From Pseudomonas taiwanensis DSM 21245 (GTDB taxonomy: Bacteria; Pseudomonadota; Gammaproteobacteria; Pseudomonadales; Pseudomonadaceae), in assembly GCF_000425785.1 (NCBI RefSeq), contig NZ_AUEC01000014.1, positions 124,001 to 188,000 on the forward strand: a stretch of DNA of 64,000 nt, written 5' to 3'. The notes beneath the pieces are model-generated. The model had not been told where the DNA came from. It ran no database searches and was given only the letters and a program-made list of their open reading frames with translations. The translations under genes and the position numbers were made by a program. Position 1 is the first letter of the stretch. Each line of letters starts with the position of its first letter. Positions 37,029 through 45,483 of this stretch are shown here, piece after piece.

Positions 37029-38126
37029 TCAATCCGCGGGCAGCAATTGCAACCCCAGGTACAGGCTTAGCATGCCTTCCAGTCGCAAGGGATCGACCTC
37101 ACTCAGCTCTGCAATGCGCTCCAGCCGGTAGCGCAGACTGTTACGGTGGATACCCAGTGCGTCGGCGCAGGCCTGGCTCTGCCCATCATGCGCACACCAT
37201 GCCCGCAACGTGGCGAGCAGTTGACCACTGACATCCTTGGCCCGTATGCGCTGCAAAGGTTCCAGCAGCTCATCCAGCGCATCGTCGTTGCGATGTCGCC
37301 AAAGCAGAGCAGGAAGCCGGTAGCGCGCCAGGCTAAGCAGTGGCTCATTGGGCAAGACTTCGCGTCCATAGGCCAGCAGGTCCCGCACGCGGCGGTAGCC
37401 CCGGCGCAACTGGTCGAGGCTGTGCGCCACGGTACCCAGCGCCATCCGCTCGACCTCCCAGCCATGGCGCTGCAAACGCTCCAGCAGCCTGGATTCGTCC
37501 ACAACCACGCCAGCGGGGCGGCACCACAGCAAGGACTGGCGCGCGGGGCTTACGCACCAGCTGTCCGGGTAGCGGCTCATCAGCCAGGCCGAGAGTGCCT
37601 CCGAAGGCGGGCCTGACTTGAGTTCGAACAGGTAGGGTATGCGCGGCAACTGTGGCTTGAGCCCCAACTGCTGCGCTTCGTCCAGAAGCCGTGGCGAGTC
37701 ACCGGTGCCGCCCAGCAGCAGCGCCAGCAAGTCATCGCAGCGCTGGCGCCGCCATTGCTGCTCCACCTGCTGGTGCCGCTGGGCCAGCAGCATTTCGGCG
37801 GTCATCCGCACCAGTTCGCCATAGGTGCGCAACTGCCGTGGGTCACCCGTAAGCCCCAATACGCCGATCAGCCGCCCATCGAGCATCAGTGGCAGGTTCA
37901 CCCCGGGCTGCACACCCTTCAGGCATTTGGCCGCATCCACGTCCAACTCCACGATCCGCCCGTTGGCCAATACCAGCTGGGCCCCTTCGTGACGGGTATT
38001 GATGCGCTCAGACTCGCCACTGCCCAGGATCAACCCCTGACTGTCCATGACGTTGACGTTGCAGGGCAAAATCGCCATCGCCCGGTCGACGATATCCTGA
38101 GCCAAGTCGTGGTCCAGTTCGAACAT
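37029..38126 (-). CDS. CdaR-like sugar-diacid regulator (PucR-type HTH)
   Basis: A 365-residue regulator with the sugar diacid recognition domain at the N-terminus (MFELDHDLAQDIVDRAMAIL, then GVLGLTGDP) and a C-terminal PucR-type helix-turn-helix (ACADALGIHRNSLRYRLERI). CdaR-type proteins activate glucarate, galactarate and glycerate genes. It is directly upstream of the glycerate kinase gene in the same direction and so probably controls it. Confidence 0.92.
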   Translation of the reverse strand: MFELDHDLAQDIVDRAMAILPCNVNVMDSQGLILGSGESERINTRHEGAQLVLANGRIVELDVDAAKCLKGVQPGVNLPLMLDGRLIGVLGLTGDPRQLRTYGELVRMTAEMLLAQRHQQVEQQWRRQRCDDLLALLLGGTGDSPRLLDEAQQLGLKPQLPRIPYLFELKSGPPSEALSAWLMSRYPDSWCVSPARQSLLWCRPAGVVVDESRLLERLQRHGWEVERMALGTVAHSLDQLRRGYRRVRDLLAYGREVLPNEPLLSLARYRLPALLWRHRNDDALDELLEPLQRIRAKDVSGQLLATLRAWCAHDGQSQACADALGIHRNSLRYRLERIAELSEVDPLRLEGMLSLYLGLQLLPAD

Positions 38127-38166
38127 TCCAGCTCCTCAGCAGGTTAGGCGTGGCTTGGCCGAGGGC

Positions 38167-38889
38167 CTAGATGACTTTGTCCACGTACGCTTGCGCGAAC
38201 CAGTCTGGGAGCTCCTCGACGTTGAACCGCAGATCGGTGCCATGGGTGATCTCGGCCAGCAAGATCGACTGCTCACTGGAGTTATCGAAAATGAACGCCC
38301 GGTTAGAAGCGGCAACCGCGGAAGGCAGAAGTTCTAGCGAGCGTACGTAGCGTTGCCGGATCTTGTCTTCGGGGACAGGGTGCCCGCCATCGCTGACTCG
38401 GTTGGCTACACGACTGATGTTGATGTCAACTGAATCCGTTGCGACGAAATAAAGGTAGGTGCGATATCCGCTGGCTCGCGCCAACTCGATAAAGCGGACC
38501 TTGTCCGCACTCGACATGACGGTTTCAAAAGTGAAGCTTTCCTTGAGTTCCAACAGCTTGTTCCGGATGAAATCGGAAATCACCGAGGAGTAGTAAGAGT
38601 TCATCTCCACTTTACTGAAGTCGACCTTCTGGCCGTGCAATTCAATGTCCTGCACTGTCCCCGCCAATCCAGCCTTGCGCATCAACGGGTGTGGCCCCAA
38701 GAACCCGTGGAGCTCTTCGGAGGTCGGAGTGATGTTGAACTGAGCCAGGTCGAGCAAGCCGCTGGCTTTTACTTCCTTCTCGATATCGTCCGCATTCACA
38801 TAGGTCGAAATCAAGTTAGGGGGTACTTGGTCCTTTATGGTTGATTTGCCCGAACCGTTTGGGCCAGCGAAAACGCGTAGTCTAGGCAC
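38167..38889 (-). CDS. Zeta-toxin-like P-loop kinase
   Basis: A 240-residue protein with a Walker A motif very near the N-terminus (RVFAGPNGSGKSTI), then VNADDIEKEV and FETVMSS, as in zeta-type toxins and related small kinases. The GTG at 38889 is chosen because it starts the family-like segment (M)PRLRVFAGPNGS and overlaps the upstream gene by 8 bp; a TTG at 38925 is an alternative. Zeta toxins phosphorylate UDP-N-acetylglucosamine or related nucleotides; that activity is inferred. The overlapping upstream small gene looks like its antitoxin. Confidence 0.8.
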   Translation of the reverse strand: MPRLRVFAGPNGSGKSTIKDQVPPNLISTYVNADDIEKEVKASGLLDLAQFNITPTSEELHGFLGPHPLMRKAGLAGTVQDIELHGQKVDFSKVEMNSYYSSVISDFIRNKLLELKESFTFETVMSSADKVRFIELARASGYRTYLYFVATDSVDINISRVANRVSDGGHPVPEDKIRQRYVRSLELLPSAVAASNRAFIFDNSSEQSILLAEITHGTDLRFNVEELPDWFAQAYVDKVI

Positions 38890-39148
38890 TGGCTTCCAAC
38901 CGACGCACCTTGACCACTTCGCCAACAGTCACTTTCCTGCGCGGCTTGGTCTTGTTCACGACGCGGACAACGCCTTCAGCACTCGCTGCGACAATGTTGG
39001 AACCTTCAACCCGCAACACCGTGTGGCCTGCAGCCAAGGCACGAACATATGCAGCATATGTCGCGCAAGCAGCCGTTTGAGGGATGCTGACCTCGAGATT
39101 GTCAATTGCCTTCTCTGAAAGATCGTGCTTTAAGGCTTTTGCCGCCAT
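38882..39148 (-). CDS. Probable antitoxin to the zeta-like kinase
   Basis: An 88-residue protein with no catalytic motif, preceded by CGGAGGCAACC. The C-terminal part is rich in basic residues (KTKPRRKVTVGEVVKVRR). It overlaps the zeta-like gene by 8 bp and comes first, the usual order for an antitoxin. The family was not recognised by name, so the call rests on size and context. Confidence 0.6.
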   Translation of the reverse strand: MAAKALKHDLSEKAIDNLEVSIPQTAACATYAAYVRALAAGHTVLRVEGSNIVAASAEGVVRVVNKTKPRRKVTVGEVVKVRRLEASA

Positions 39149-39391
39149 GGTTGCCTCCGTTGTTCACTTCCGGGCAAAACTGGATTTCTTACATTCTAGC
39201 CTTGATTGCCCCCAAGCTGAAATGATCACTGGCCGATCCTCTCGCCCTGGCCGCTTGTTCGACGGCACAGCAGCCCGCCCAGGACACTGTGCAAAAGCAC
39301 AAAGACAGCCGCCTCGCACTCCCCGAGACTCCTCAGGGCGAGCGCCGGAACAGGCGACGCGGCGACAACCATAACAACAGAGATCACAATC

Positions 39392-39775
39392 ATGGCACAC
39401 AGCCCCGCCCTTGACCAAGGCACGGACACCACCCGCAATGCGCTGTACCGGCGCATCACGCTGCGGCTGATTCCGTTCATTTTCATCTGCTACCTGTTCA
39501 ACTACCTGGACCGCGTCAACGTCGGCTTCGCCAAGCTGCAGATGCTCGATGCACTTCAGTTCAGCGAAACCGTCTATGGCCTTGGCGCCGGGATATTCTT
39601 CATCGGCTACGTCCTTTGCGGACTGCCCAGCAACCTGGCGCTCAACCGCTTCGGTCCGCGACGCTGGATCGCAGCGATGATGATCGCCTGGGGTAGCCTC
39701 TCGACCTGCCTGCTGTTCGTCACCATAATACCCCCACCTAAATCACCTTCCAAGCTCCCTTTCCATCGCGCATAG
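39392..39775 (+). pseudogene. 5' part of an MFS transporter gene split by an integrated element
   Basis: Residues 1-111 are the N-terminus of an anion:cation symporter-type MFS protein (LIPFIFICYLFNYLDRVNVGFAK and GYVLCGLPSNLALNRFGPRRW). From 39726 the frame runs into foreign sequence and adds 16 unrelated codons before a stop. The same frame resumes at 51374. Joining the two parts across the 22-bp repeat gives a normal 442-residue transporter, so the gene was intact before integration. A CdaR-like regulator and glycerate kinase nearby suggest a sugar-diacid or glycerate-type substrate. Confidence 0.93.
39704..39725. repeat. Left attachment site, 22-bp direct repeat
   Basis: The 22 bp here are identical to 51374-51395 and encode TCLLFVT of the transporter on both sides. 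To the left the sequence is transporter, to the right it is element. Confidence 0.92.
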
Positions 39776-39776
39776 A

Positions 39777-39798
39777 AAAGCCCGCACAGGGCGGGCTA
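39777..39798 (-). terminator. Rho-independent terminator at the left end of the element
   Basis: On the minus strand AGCCCGC-CCTGT-GCGGGCT is followed by TTTT. It ends transcription of the 101-residue gene before the attachment site. Confidence 0.75.
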
Positions 39799-39815
39799 TC
39801 AGACTTTCAGCAGGC

Positions 39816-40121
39816 TTATGACGGGCACAGCAACAGGCAAGCGTAAACCCAGTTATGCACCTCCAATGACTCACCATCCATCACCAACTTGGCCGCTTGC
39901 TCACGCACTGCTAGCTCCATTGCAGGCGTCTTGATCGGGAAGGCAGCGTGTGGGTCAGGAGTCAGGCGCCACTCTCCTTCTTTGAACATAACAAACAGCC
40001 CTATTCCCGTAGGTCCGCCCAAGATCACGGCTACGTTGTGCATCCAATTAGGGTGCTGATCGTTGATGTAATGCATGGAGTCGAAAAAACGCTGAGACAG
40101 GAATTCATCTGTGTGCTGCAT
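39816..40121 (-). CDS. Hypothetical protein, 101 residues
   Basis: Preceded by AAGGAGGCACATC and followed by a terminator, so it is very likely expressed. It has no recognised family. The middle part (VAVILGGPTGIGLFVMFKEGEW) is hydrophobic with a glycine-rich stretch but too short to call a membrane segment with confidence. The protein is rich in His and Trp. Confidence 0.68.
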   Translation of the reverse strand: MQHTDEFLSQRFFDSMHYINDQHPNWMHNVAVILGGPTGIGLFVMFKEGEWRLTPDPHAAFPIKTPAMELAVREQAAKLVMDGESLEVHNWVYACLLLCPS

Positions 40122-40174
40122 GATGTGCCTCCTTGGCCATTGCGAGCTATACCCGCCCAGTGATCACTATAGCC

Positions 40175-40729
40175 TCAGTTCATTGCTTCCCAGCCGTACT
40201 GCTTTTCAAGCTCAAGGTAGTGATCCCGCCCTAAGGGAGTAAGGTCCGCATAGTTTGAGCCATAGCGGCTACGCACGGGCTTTATTAGCCCCACATTGTA
40301 GAGGTGGTCAAGGGCGTTCTGGGTAGCGATTCTGGACAACCCAGTGAATTGGCGGACATCATCAAATCCAATCTTGTGGCCTGCTTGAATCGCCTTTCCG
40401 ACAACCACAAACGCCTTCTGCTGGTCCTCCGTAAGTGGTGCCCCCTTGGGCGCCTCTTCCTCTTCCTTTTGGAACACATTCACGTACACAGCGATACCCG
40501 CGAAGCACACCAGCATGATGCTCATGAGAGATAGCAGCAGGATCACCCAACGAGACACCGAAACGTCATCACCTAATGCACTCCACAAGCCTTGAATCCA
40601 ATGCCACAGCCCCATGATGTACGGGCTGAAAATGGACACATCCAAAGAGCTTTCAGCAAGCTTGGTAAGGGGTACAGCGGCAACGGTGGCAACCATCCAC
40701 CATCCAAGTGTTTTCAGTGTCTTTCGCAT
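40175..40729 (-). CDS. Membrane protein with cytoplasmic winged-helix domain (superinfection-exclusion-like layout)
   Basis: A 184-residue protein. Two hydrophobic segments (about residues 8-22 and 61-85, WVILLLSLMSIMLVCFAGIAVYV) are followed by an acidic linker and a MarR-like winged helix (about 110-175, DDVRQFTGLSRIATQNALDHLYNVGLIKP). The layout resembles phage SieB-type superinfection exclusion proteins, but sequence identity could not be tested. AGGAAAGCAGGC precedes the start. A role in protecting the host against phage, or in sensing at the membrane, is inference. Confidence 0.68.
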   Translation of the reverse strand: MRKTLKTLGWWMVATVAAVPLTKLAESSLDVSIFSPYIMGLWHWIQGLWSALGDDVSVSRWVILLLSLMSIMLVCFAGIAVYVNVFQKEEEEAPKGAPLTEDQQKAFVVVGKAIQAGHKIGFDDVRQFTGLSRIATQNALDHLYNVGLIKPVRSRYGSNYADLTPLGRDHYLELEKQYGWEAMN

Positions 40730-40800
40730 GCCTGCTTTCCTAGTCGCAATGAGCCATTATCCCAACTGGCAGGCTTTCAGCAAGGTTTCTTACGGGCATG

Positions 40801-40826
40801 AAAAGCCCAGCGGGTAGGCTGGGCTT
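40801..40826 (-). terminator. Rho-independent terminator
   Basis: AAGCCCAGC-CTACC-CGCTGGGCTT followed by TTC on the minus strand, 19 bp after the small acidic gene. Confidence 0.72.
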
Positions 40827-40844
40827 GGGGGATAGCGTGTTGCC

Positions 40845-40949
40845 TTAATCGTCGTCATCTTCCTCAGACATTGGCTCATCGCCTTGGGCGGGCTTATAGC
40901 CCCACTCGTCCCAGTTGTCGGGATCGTTGTACGGGTCACTGTCGCTCAT
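40845..40949 (-). CDS. Very acidic 34-residue small protein
   Basis: A short frame with a clear ribosome-binding site (GAGGAACCCC before ATG), located 9 bp after the coiled-coil gene and 19 bp before a terminator, so it is the second gene of a two-gene unit. About half of its residues are Asp or Glu and it ends in a run EEDDDD. It has no cysteine. Small acidic proteins in mobile elements can mimic DNA or bind basic partners; no function can be assigned here. Confidence 0.62.
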   Translation of the reverse strand: MSDSDPYNDPDNWDEWGYKPAQGDEPMSEEDDDD

Positions 40950-40958
40950 CGGGGTTCC

Positions 40959-41414
40959 TCATTCGCTCTCAGGTTCTGGCATCTTCAATGCCGCAAGTTC
41001 AGACTCAAGTGCTGTGTTCTCTGCCTGTACGGCCTCAAGCTCACTGGTCAGACTGGTCACCTTCTGCTCAAGGAAGGCGATGTACCTTGCTTGCACATCC
41101 TCTGGCAGCAGCGACTGTTGAAACTCTGCCATCAAGCTAGCGTTACTACCAATGGTCTTAGCCGAAGCTGCTGGGGCAAAGTGAGCAACCGTTGCTCTCA
41201 GTGCGGCTTGCTGTCTTTCAGTCGCAACCGCCCCAGACCCCACAAGCTCACCGTTCTCATACTTCTCAATCCACTGGCTGAAGGCGTTGTAATGGCCCTC
41301 AAGCTTGCCCGCTGCAACCTGCTCACGGTGCCAGCGGCTCTTAGGCTGATTGGATTCAAGCCAAGCTTTAACGAACGCCACCTTCTGGCTATCTGTGTAA
41401 TGTGTGCGGGCCAT
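40959..41414 (-). CDS. Hypothetical protein with C-terminal coiled coil
   Basis: About 151 residues from the start MARTHYTDSQKVAFVKAW; a start 5 codons upstream is possible. The N-terminal part resembles a small DNA-binding or transposase-like helix bundle (SQKVAFVKAWLES). The C-terminal part (about 112-145, LEQKVTSLTSELEAVQAEN) has heptad spacing for a coiled coil. It lies directly upstream of the acidic small gene. No family was recognised. Confidence 0.65.
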   Translation of the reverse strand: MARTHYTDSQKVAFVKAWLESNQPKSRWHREQVAAGKLEGHYNAFSQWIEKYENGELVGSGAVATERQQAALRATVAHFAPAASAKTIGSNASLMAEFQQSLLPEDVQARYIAFLEQKVTSLTSELEAVQAENTALESELAALKMPEPESE

Positions 41415-41479
41415 GTGTGTAGAATCCATAGAAGAAGAGTAGGATCATTATCAATGAACTACTCACCTCACACAACCTC

Positions 41480-42307
41480 TCAATCCTTGATTGGGTAGCT
41501 GACAATCGCTTGAGAACTCGCCATAGCCAACATCTGGTTGCCTGATAGGTCAATGAATGGGAAGCCCGAGTATGGGAAATGCCCTGACGAAAGGTCTACA
41601 AAGAGCCTATTATCAGTGAGTTCTACCTTAGTGGCTCCAGATGGGTAAATCCCCTTGCCCTTCTCAGTGATAGAAAATGCCAGTGGAAAGAAAGAGAGCA
41701 CACTGATAGTGCATAGATTCCCTTCATTCAAACACGCAAACATCTTAGCACTCAGATGGTGGCGATGGGGAAAGAACCAACAGTACAAATCGTGGGTATT
41801 TTCTATGGCTGCATCGTCACCCATCACAAACTTCTGTAACGGAGTGAAGTATGGTGTATCTACTGGCACCCTCTTACACTCGTTAACAGATGTAGCCGAC
41901 AACACATGCCCTATCATCGCACGACAGAACCGAACAGCGTCGAATGGAATCGTGACATAGTTTAAGTGATTGCTTGCGTAAGCAAAGTGATGTGTTACCA
42001 GTGTGGTGAGTTCCTTATAGACTCTCGCAACTTCTTGGTCATTAGCACCCAGATGATTGCTATTACAGGCTTTGCAAATGGTTTTGAATTTGCTGCCGTT
42101 AGGCGACTTCAAGCCTTTAACTGGGACTGGGTCAACCCCCATCACCTCAGTTAAATGCACTTGTTCTACCTTAGTAATATTAATGCTTCCCCGTGGCGGC
42201 ACATGATCCCAACTGAGCCCGCCATAGGTGCTACAAATCAAGCAATAACCTTGCTTAATCTCAGTATGCATACGCCGCTCTGTCAGTCTGTTAGTAAAAT
42301 CCCCCAT
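41480..42307 (-). CDS. HNH-endonuclease-like protein
   Basis: A 275-residue protein with a Cys-His metal site at the N-terminus: CLIC (22-25), DHVPPR (34-39) and CKACN (78-82). This C-x2-C, DH, C-x2-CN pattern is that of zinc-bound HNH nucleases. The remaining 190 residues are not recognised and may hold a sensor or binding domain. The start at 42307 has TTGGAGACTTTGT in front. It is 80 bp downstream of the HExxH gene on the same strand and probably forms a unit with it. Confidence 0.68.
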   Translation of the reverse strand: MGDFTNRLTERRMHTEIKQGYCLICSTYGGLSWDHVPPRGSINITKVEQVHLTEVMGVDPVPVKGLKSPNGSKFKTICKACNSNHLGANDQEVARVYKELTTLVTHHFAYASNHLNYVTIPFDAVRFCRAMIGHVLSATSVNECKRVPVDTPYFTPLQKFVMGDDAAIENTHDLYCWFFPHRHHLSAKMFACLNEGNLCTISVLSFFPLAFSITEKGKGIYPSGATKVELTDNRLFVDLSSGHFPYSGFPFIDLSGNQMLAMASSQAIVSYPIKD

Positions 42308-42387
42308 ACAAAGTCTCCAATATTGCCAGCCAGCATCATGTCTTAAAGAATGGGGGTGCATAGACAGCACCCCTACATACTCGACTA

Positions 42388-43767
42388 TTAGATGCACGCA
42401 TCCCCAAAGGTTTGCATCTTAGATTGTCCATCCAACATCTCAAGGAAGGACAATTCAACATCTAAATCTTTTAGCTTATTCCAATCCACCGAGTGGAATT
42501 TATACTCAGAGTTATCGCCAAGCAGGACAGGCGGCAGGTTCATTTTGTGAAGATTAATAGTACCATATTTACCAACCATCGAGCTTAGGTTTGCATGTCC
42601 TGCCTCGACGAGTGTAGCAAGCGTACCAACTGTGCTTGCACCGACCTCCGCTAGTATGTTGCCTGCCTCTTCAAGCATCGTCCTCTCATAATCTCGCACA
42701 TAATGAACGCCATACTTGAGCAGCATGGTTGACATGAGAGACAGAGCAAACTCTGACTGCGAATTCAAAGACCCCCTACCCATACTTAGGCATAGAACAT
42801 AAAAAAGAACACCCGGATCAAAATTATCTAGCCCCCGACGTATCGCTTTAGCTTCCGGCTGTGAATTAAGCAATCCAATGCCATCAAAGAAAACTTTAAT
42901 ATTCTTGAGGACTAGTCGATAAACATCCTTGCTAGAGTTCAAAACCACTCTTGCAATTATCGCTGAGCCCCAGAAAGCCTGCATGGCCTCCTTCGCACCG
43001 AAGCAATTGGCCACCAAATGTACACACACCGAATATTCCGTTAGCTCTGGATTGTAGATCGACTCAAAGCTCTCTTTTTCAAATATTTTTGTTTGAATAA
43101 GACGCTCATTATCATCTTCAATTCTTTTTAGCAATGAAGCATGGGCGTCCAGCTCCGCAGCCATTGCACAAGTCTCAAGCAATGAAATCGCAGAGATAGG
43201 AGAGCGAACAATCGGCTCCCATGTTTCATTGAAGAAGCGAATGAAAAAGATAGGCCGCTCCCCCGGTCTACCGTCATGACGAAATTCTCGACCAGAAGTT
43301 GCTCGCCAGTTCCACGGAAAGGAAGCGTCATATTGACCACTAACAATACTGTAATAATCTGGAAGCTTGATTCGCTTAAGATGGTTGTAGCAAGCACGCA
43401 TCACATGAAATTTATTTTCATCTGTTGTTTCACATGTGTATGCACGGTGGAGCATACTAAGGTGTCTTAAGCCCCAGAGAGTAGAAGTGCAATCTACAAA
43501 ATGCGTGTACTCATGAACTGCCAATGGCAAGCACTTTGCAAGGCGTGTATATGTGGCTAAATCAAACTTTTCTTCGGACTCTAAATCAGCCAGAGATACG
43601 CCTTTTACGTGGTGTGTCTCCAATGAATCAAGCATTACCACGGCAGTTGGAAAGTCGAACTGACCGAGAGTATCAATTCTTCTCAAAGGGTTCCAGCGGG
43701 CACCAGTGTTCCTTACGTTCTGTGACAACGTTAGCTTAGGATCAAAAAGCTTCTTTCCTTGGATCAT
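42388..43767 (-). CDS. HExxH-motif protein (putative metallopeptidase)
   Basis: A 459-residue protein with a single zinc-peptidase-like motif HEYTH at residues 85-89 (PLAVHEYTHFVD). A glutamate-rich segment LLETCAMAAELDAHA follows about 110 residues later and could supply the third ligand. No signal peptide or membrane segment is seen, so it acts in the cytoplasm. The rest is unlike known peptidases by eye. It precedes the HNH gene. Peptidase activity is inference from the motif. Confidence 0.68.
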   Translation of the reverse strand: MIQGKKLFDPKLTLSQNVRNTGARWNPLRRIDTLGQFDFPTAVVMLDSLETHHVKGVSLADLESEEKFDLATYTRLAKCLPLAVHEYTHFVDCTSTLWGLRHLSMLHRAYTCETTDENKFHVMRACYNHLKRIKLPDYYSIVSGQYDASFPWNWRATSGREFRHDGRPGERPIFFIRFFNETWEPIVRSPISAISLLETCAMAAELDAHASLLKRIEDDNERLIQTKIFEKESFESIYNPELTEYSVCVHLVANCFGAKEAMQAFWGSAIIARVVLNSSKDVYRLVLKNIKVFFDGIGLLNSQPEAKAIRRGLDNFDPGVLFYVLCLSMGRGSLNSQSEFALSLMSTMLLKYGVHYVRDYERTMLEEAGNILAEVGASTVGTLATLVEAGHANLSSMVGKYGTINLHKMNLPPVLLGDNSEYKFHSVDWNKLKDLDVELSFLEMLDGQSKMQTFGDACI

Positions 43768-43791
43768 TCACTTCACCATGCGTTCTTATGT

Positions 43792-43814
43792 AAAAGCCCG
43801 CTATTAGCGGGCTT
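43792..43814 (-). terminator. Rho-independent terminator
   Basis: AAGCCCGCTAATAGCGGGCTTTT on the minus strand, 19 bp after the zinc-ribbon gene. It also separates that gene from the HExxH gene. Confidence 0.78.
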
Positions 43815-43832
43815 CTTAGGACTGCAAAAAGA

Positions 43833-44513
43833 CTATCTTACTACAGTTGCTTGTTTTCCACCGAAGGGCAGGAAGCACCCACCCGCACTCTTCATCAAGA
43901 ATCGCACTTTGAGCTGTTCGCCTTTCGCAAGATCATATCCAGCATTCTTATCTGCAAAATCAACCTGTAGGTCTTGAGTGCCGATACCATCTACGTTCAG
44001 TGAAACCGAATCAGACTCAAGCAACACAATCTTACCGCTCCAAGTCATCCAGTGGTCTTTATACTGGGCATTGAATATGTCGTCTTTCTTCTGATCACTG
44101 TAGGTGCTCTTGCAGCCTACCTGAGCATTTACTTGAGAATAAGTGGCTGTGCTCTCGGGACGTGACTCAACCGCTGGAGCAGCAGAGTATGAAGAGCTGG
44201 TAGACGAGGATGTGTAGGTGTTGGTGGTATTGGAAGTGAACGAAGGCCAAAGGAAGTAAACGGCGAGCCATCCAAACCCGATCACCCTAGCCCGAGTCGA
44301 GTAGCCTTTGCGAAGCAGAAACCAGACAAAGATAAATGGAAGAAACACGTTACCCAGAAACAGCGGGAGGCTTGGGATACGTTGAGGCTCATGATGGGAT
44401 TGCGTTGGACGGAATCCCCCTTTTGACGAACTAACTGGAGCACCACAGCCGGGACACGCATGAGCCGTATCACTGATTTCTCTAGAGCATTCGTTACACG
44501 CGATGAGTGCCAT
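43833..44513 (-). CDS. Zinc-ribbon membrane protein
   Basis: A 226-residue protein. It starts MALIACNECSREISDTAHAC and continues PGCGAP, a four-cysteine zinc ribbon. Two hydrophobic segments follow (about 50-66 and 73-88), then a Ser/Thr-rich linker and a C-terminal domain (about 130-226) with two cysteines and a beta-rich look. AGGGATGTGAT precedes the start; an earlier in-frame start is unlikely. Zinc-ribbon plus membrane proteins of this type are common and mostly uncharacterised. Confidence 0.7.
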   Translation of the reverse strand: MALIACNECSREISDTAHACPGCGAPVSSSKGGFRPTQSHHEPQRIPSLPLFLGNVFLPFIFVWFLLRKGYSTRARVIGFGWLAVYFLWPSFTSNTTNTYTSSSTSSSYSAAPAVESRPESTATYSQVNAQVGCKSTYSDQKKDDIFNAQYKDHWMTWSGKIVLLESDSVSLNVDGIGTQDLQVDFADKNAGYDLAKGEQLKVRFLMKSAGGCFLPFGGKQATVVR

Positions 44514-44778
44514 ATCACATCCCTGATCAAGAAAAAGGCATATTGCCACTAGTGTATGATCGCAGCAACAGAGAAAGTGTTTTTCTGACACAAAAAACCG
44601 CCCGCCCGCCGTGGGCATGAGGCACTTTCGGCTAGCGTTGGTTTTGAGGCAGGAAATATAAGCTAGAGGGTTTTGGAAAAGCCGGGTTCAAGCGAGAGGT
44701 GTTAAGCCACACACAACTGCCCAAACGAGAACGGTTTGCTTTTCTAAAATAACTGAGGCCACTATGGGGCGTGCACCC

Positions 44779-45483
44779 TCAAGCCTTCTTGAACGTCACA
44801 TCAAGGGCCAACATCAGGCGACGTACAGTTGTAGGACTCCATTCACCACCACGTGAGGTGAACAGGGCTTGAGCATTCAGTACATCAGCGAGTGCTTGAA
44901 GCGTTGATGCGCCCTTGTAGAGAGCTGCCATGACGTATGGTGCAAGCTTGGCCTGATGGCCCTGCACTTTAGGACTGTTCACATTCTGTGCAGCCTTGGC
45001 CTGCTTAGCCTTACGGGCCAATACAAGGTTGTCAGAACGACGATTCACCTTAGCAATACTCTCTACACAACCACCATCAGCACGCTCTTGCAGTGCCCCT
45101 AGGGCGTCTTTTGTGCGTTGGCTGATGAACTGGCGTTCCTGCTCTGCCAGTGCTGCATACAGATGGAGCTGGAACCTGTCAGCCATAGGCATTGTGGCAA
45201 TCTTGAAATCAACCTTCTCCATCAACTGTGCAATGTGCAGCACAGAGCGGCTTATACGGTCGATCTTGGCAGCAACGATGGGTAGGGCATGGGCTAACGC
45301 TTTAGCCATCTCAGGGCGCTCTACAGGAGCTATGGAGCCGGATACTGTATCAGTGTACTCGGCTACTACGTTCCAACCTTGTTGCTTAGCTGCCATCTGT
45401 ACATAGGTGCGTTGGGCTTCAATGCCTAAGCCTGATTCGCCCTGCCCTTTGGTCGATACACGGTAGTAAGCAACAACATCCAT
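44779..45483 (-). CDS. Small serine recombinase (resolvase/invertase type)
   Basis: A 234-residue protein with the resolvase N-terminal domain: catalytic serine in VAYYRVSTKGQGESGLG (about residue 10) and KIDRISRSVLHIAQL with the two arginines. The C-terminal part (about 165-234) is a helix-turn-helix-like region. The start at 45483 is preceded by GAAGGTGATGTG. It is the second serine recombinase on the element and may resolve dimers, invert a segment or act in excision. Confidence 0.85.
   Translation of the reverse strand: MDVVAYYRVSTKGQGESGLGIEAQRTYVQMAAKQQGWNVVAEYTDTVSGSIAPVERPEMAKALAHALPIVAAKIDRISRSVLHIAQLMEKVDFKIATMPMADRFQLHLYAALAEQERQFISQRTKDALGALQERADGGCVESIAKVNRRSDNLVLARKAKQAKAAQNVNSPKVQGHQAKLAPYVMAALYKGASTLQALADVLNAQALFTSRGGEWSPTTVRRLMLALDVTFKKA

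Noticed and set aside
39704..39725. tRNA gene as integration target
   Set aside because: The repeat lies in the transporter reading frame and no tRNA fold is visible on either side.
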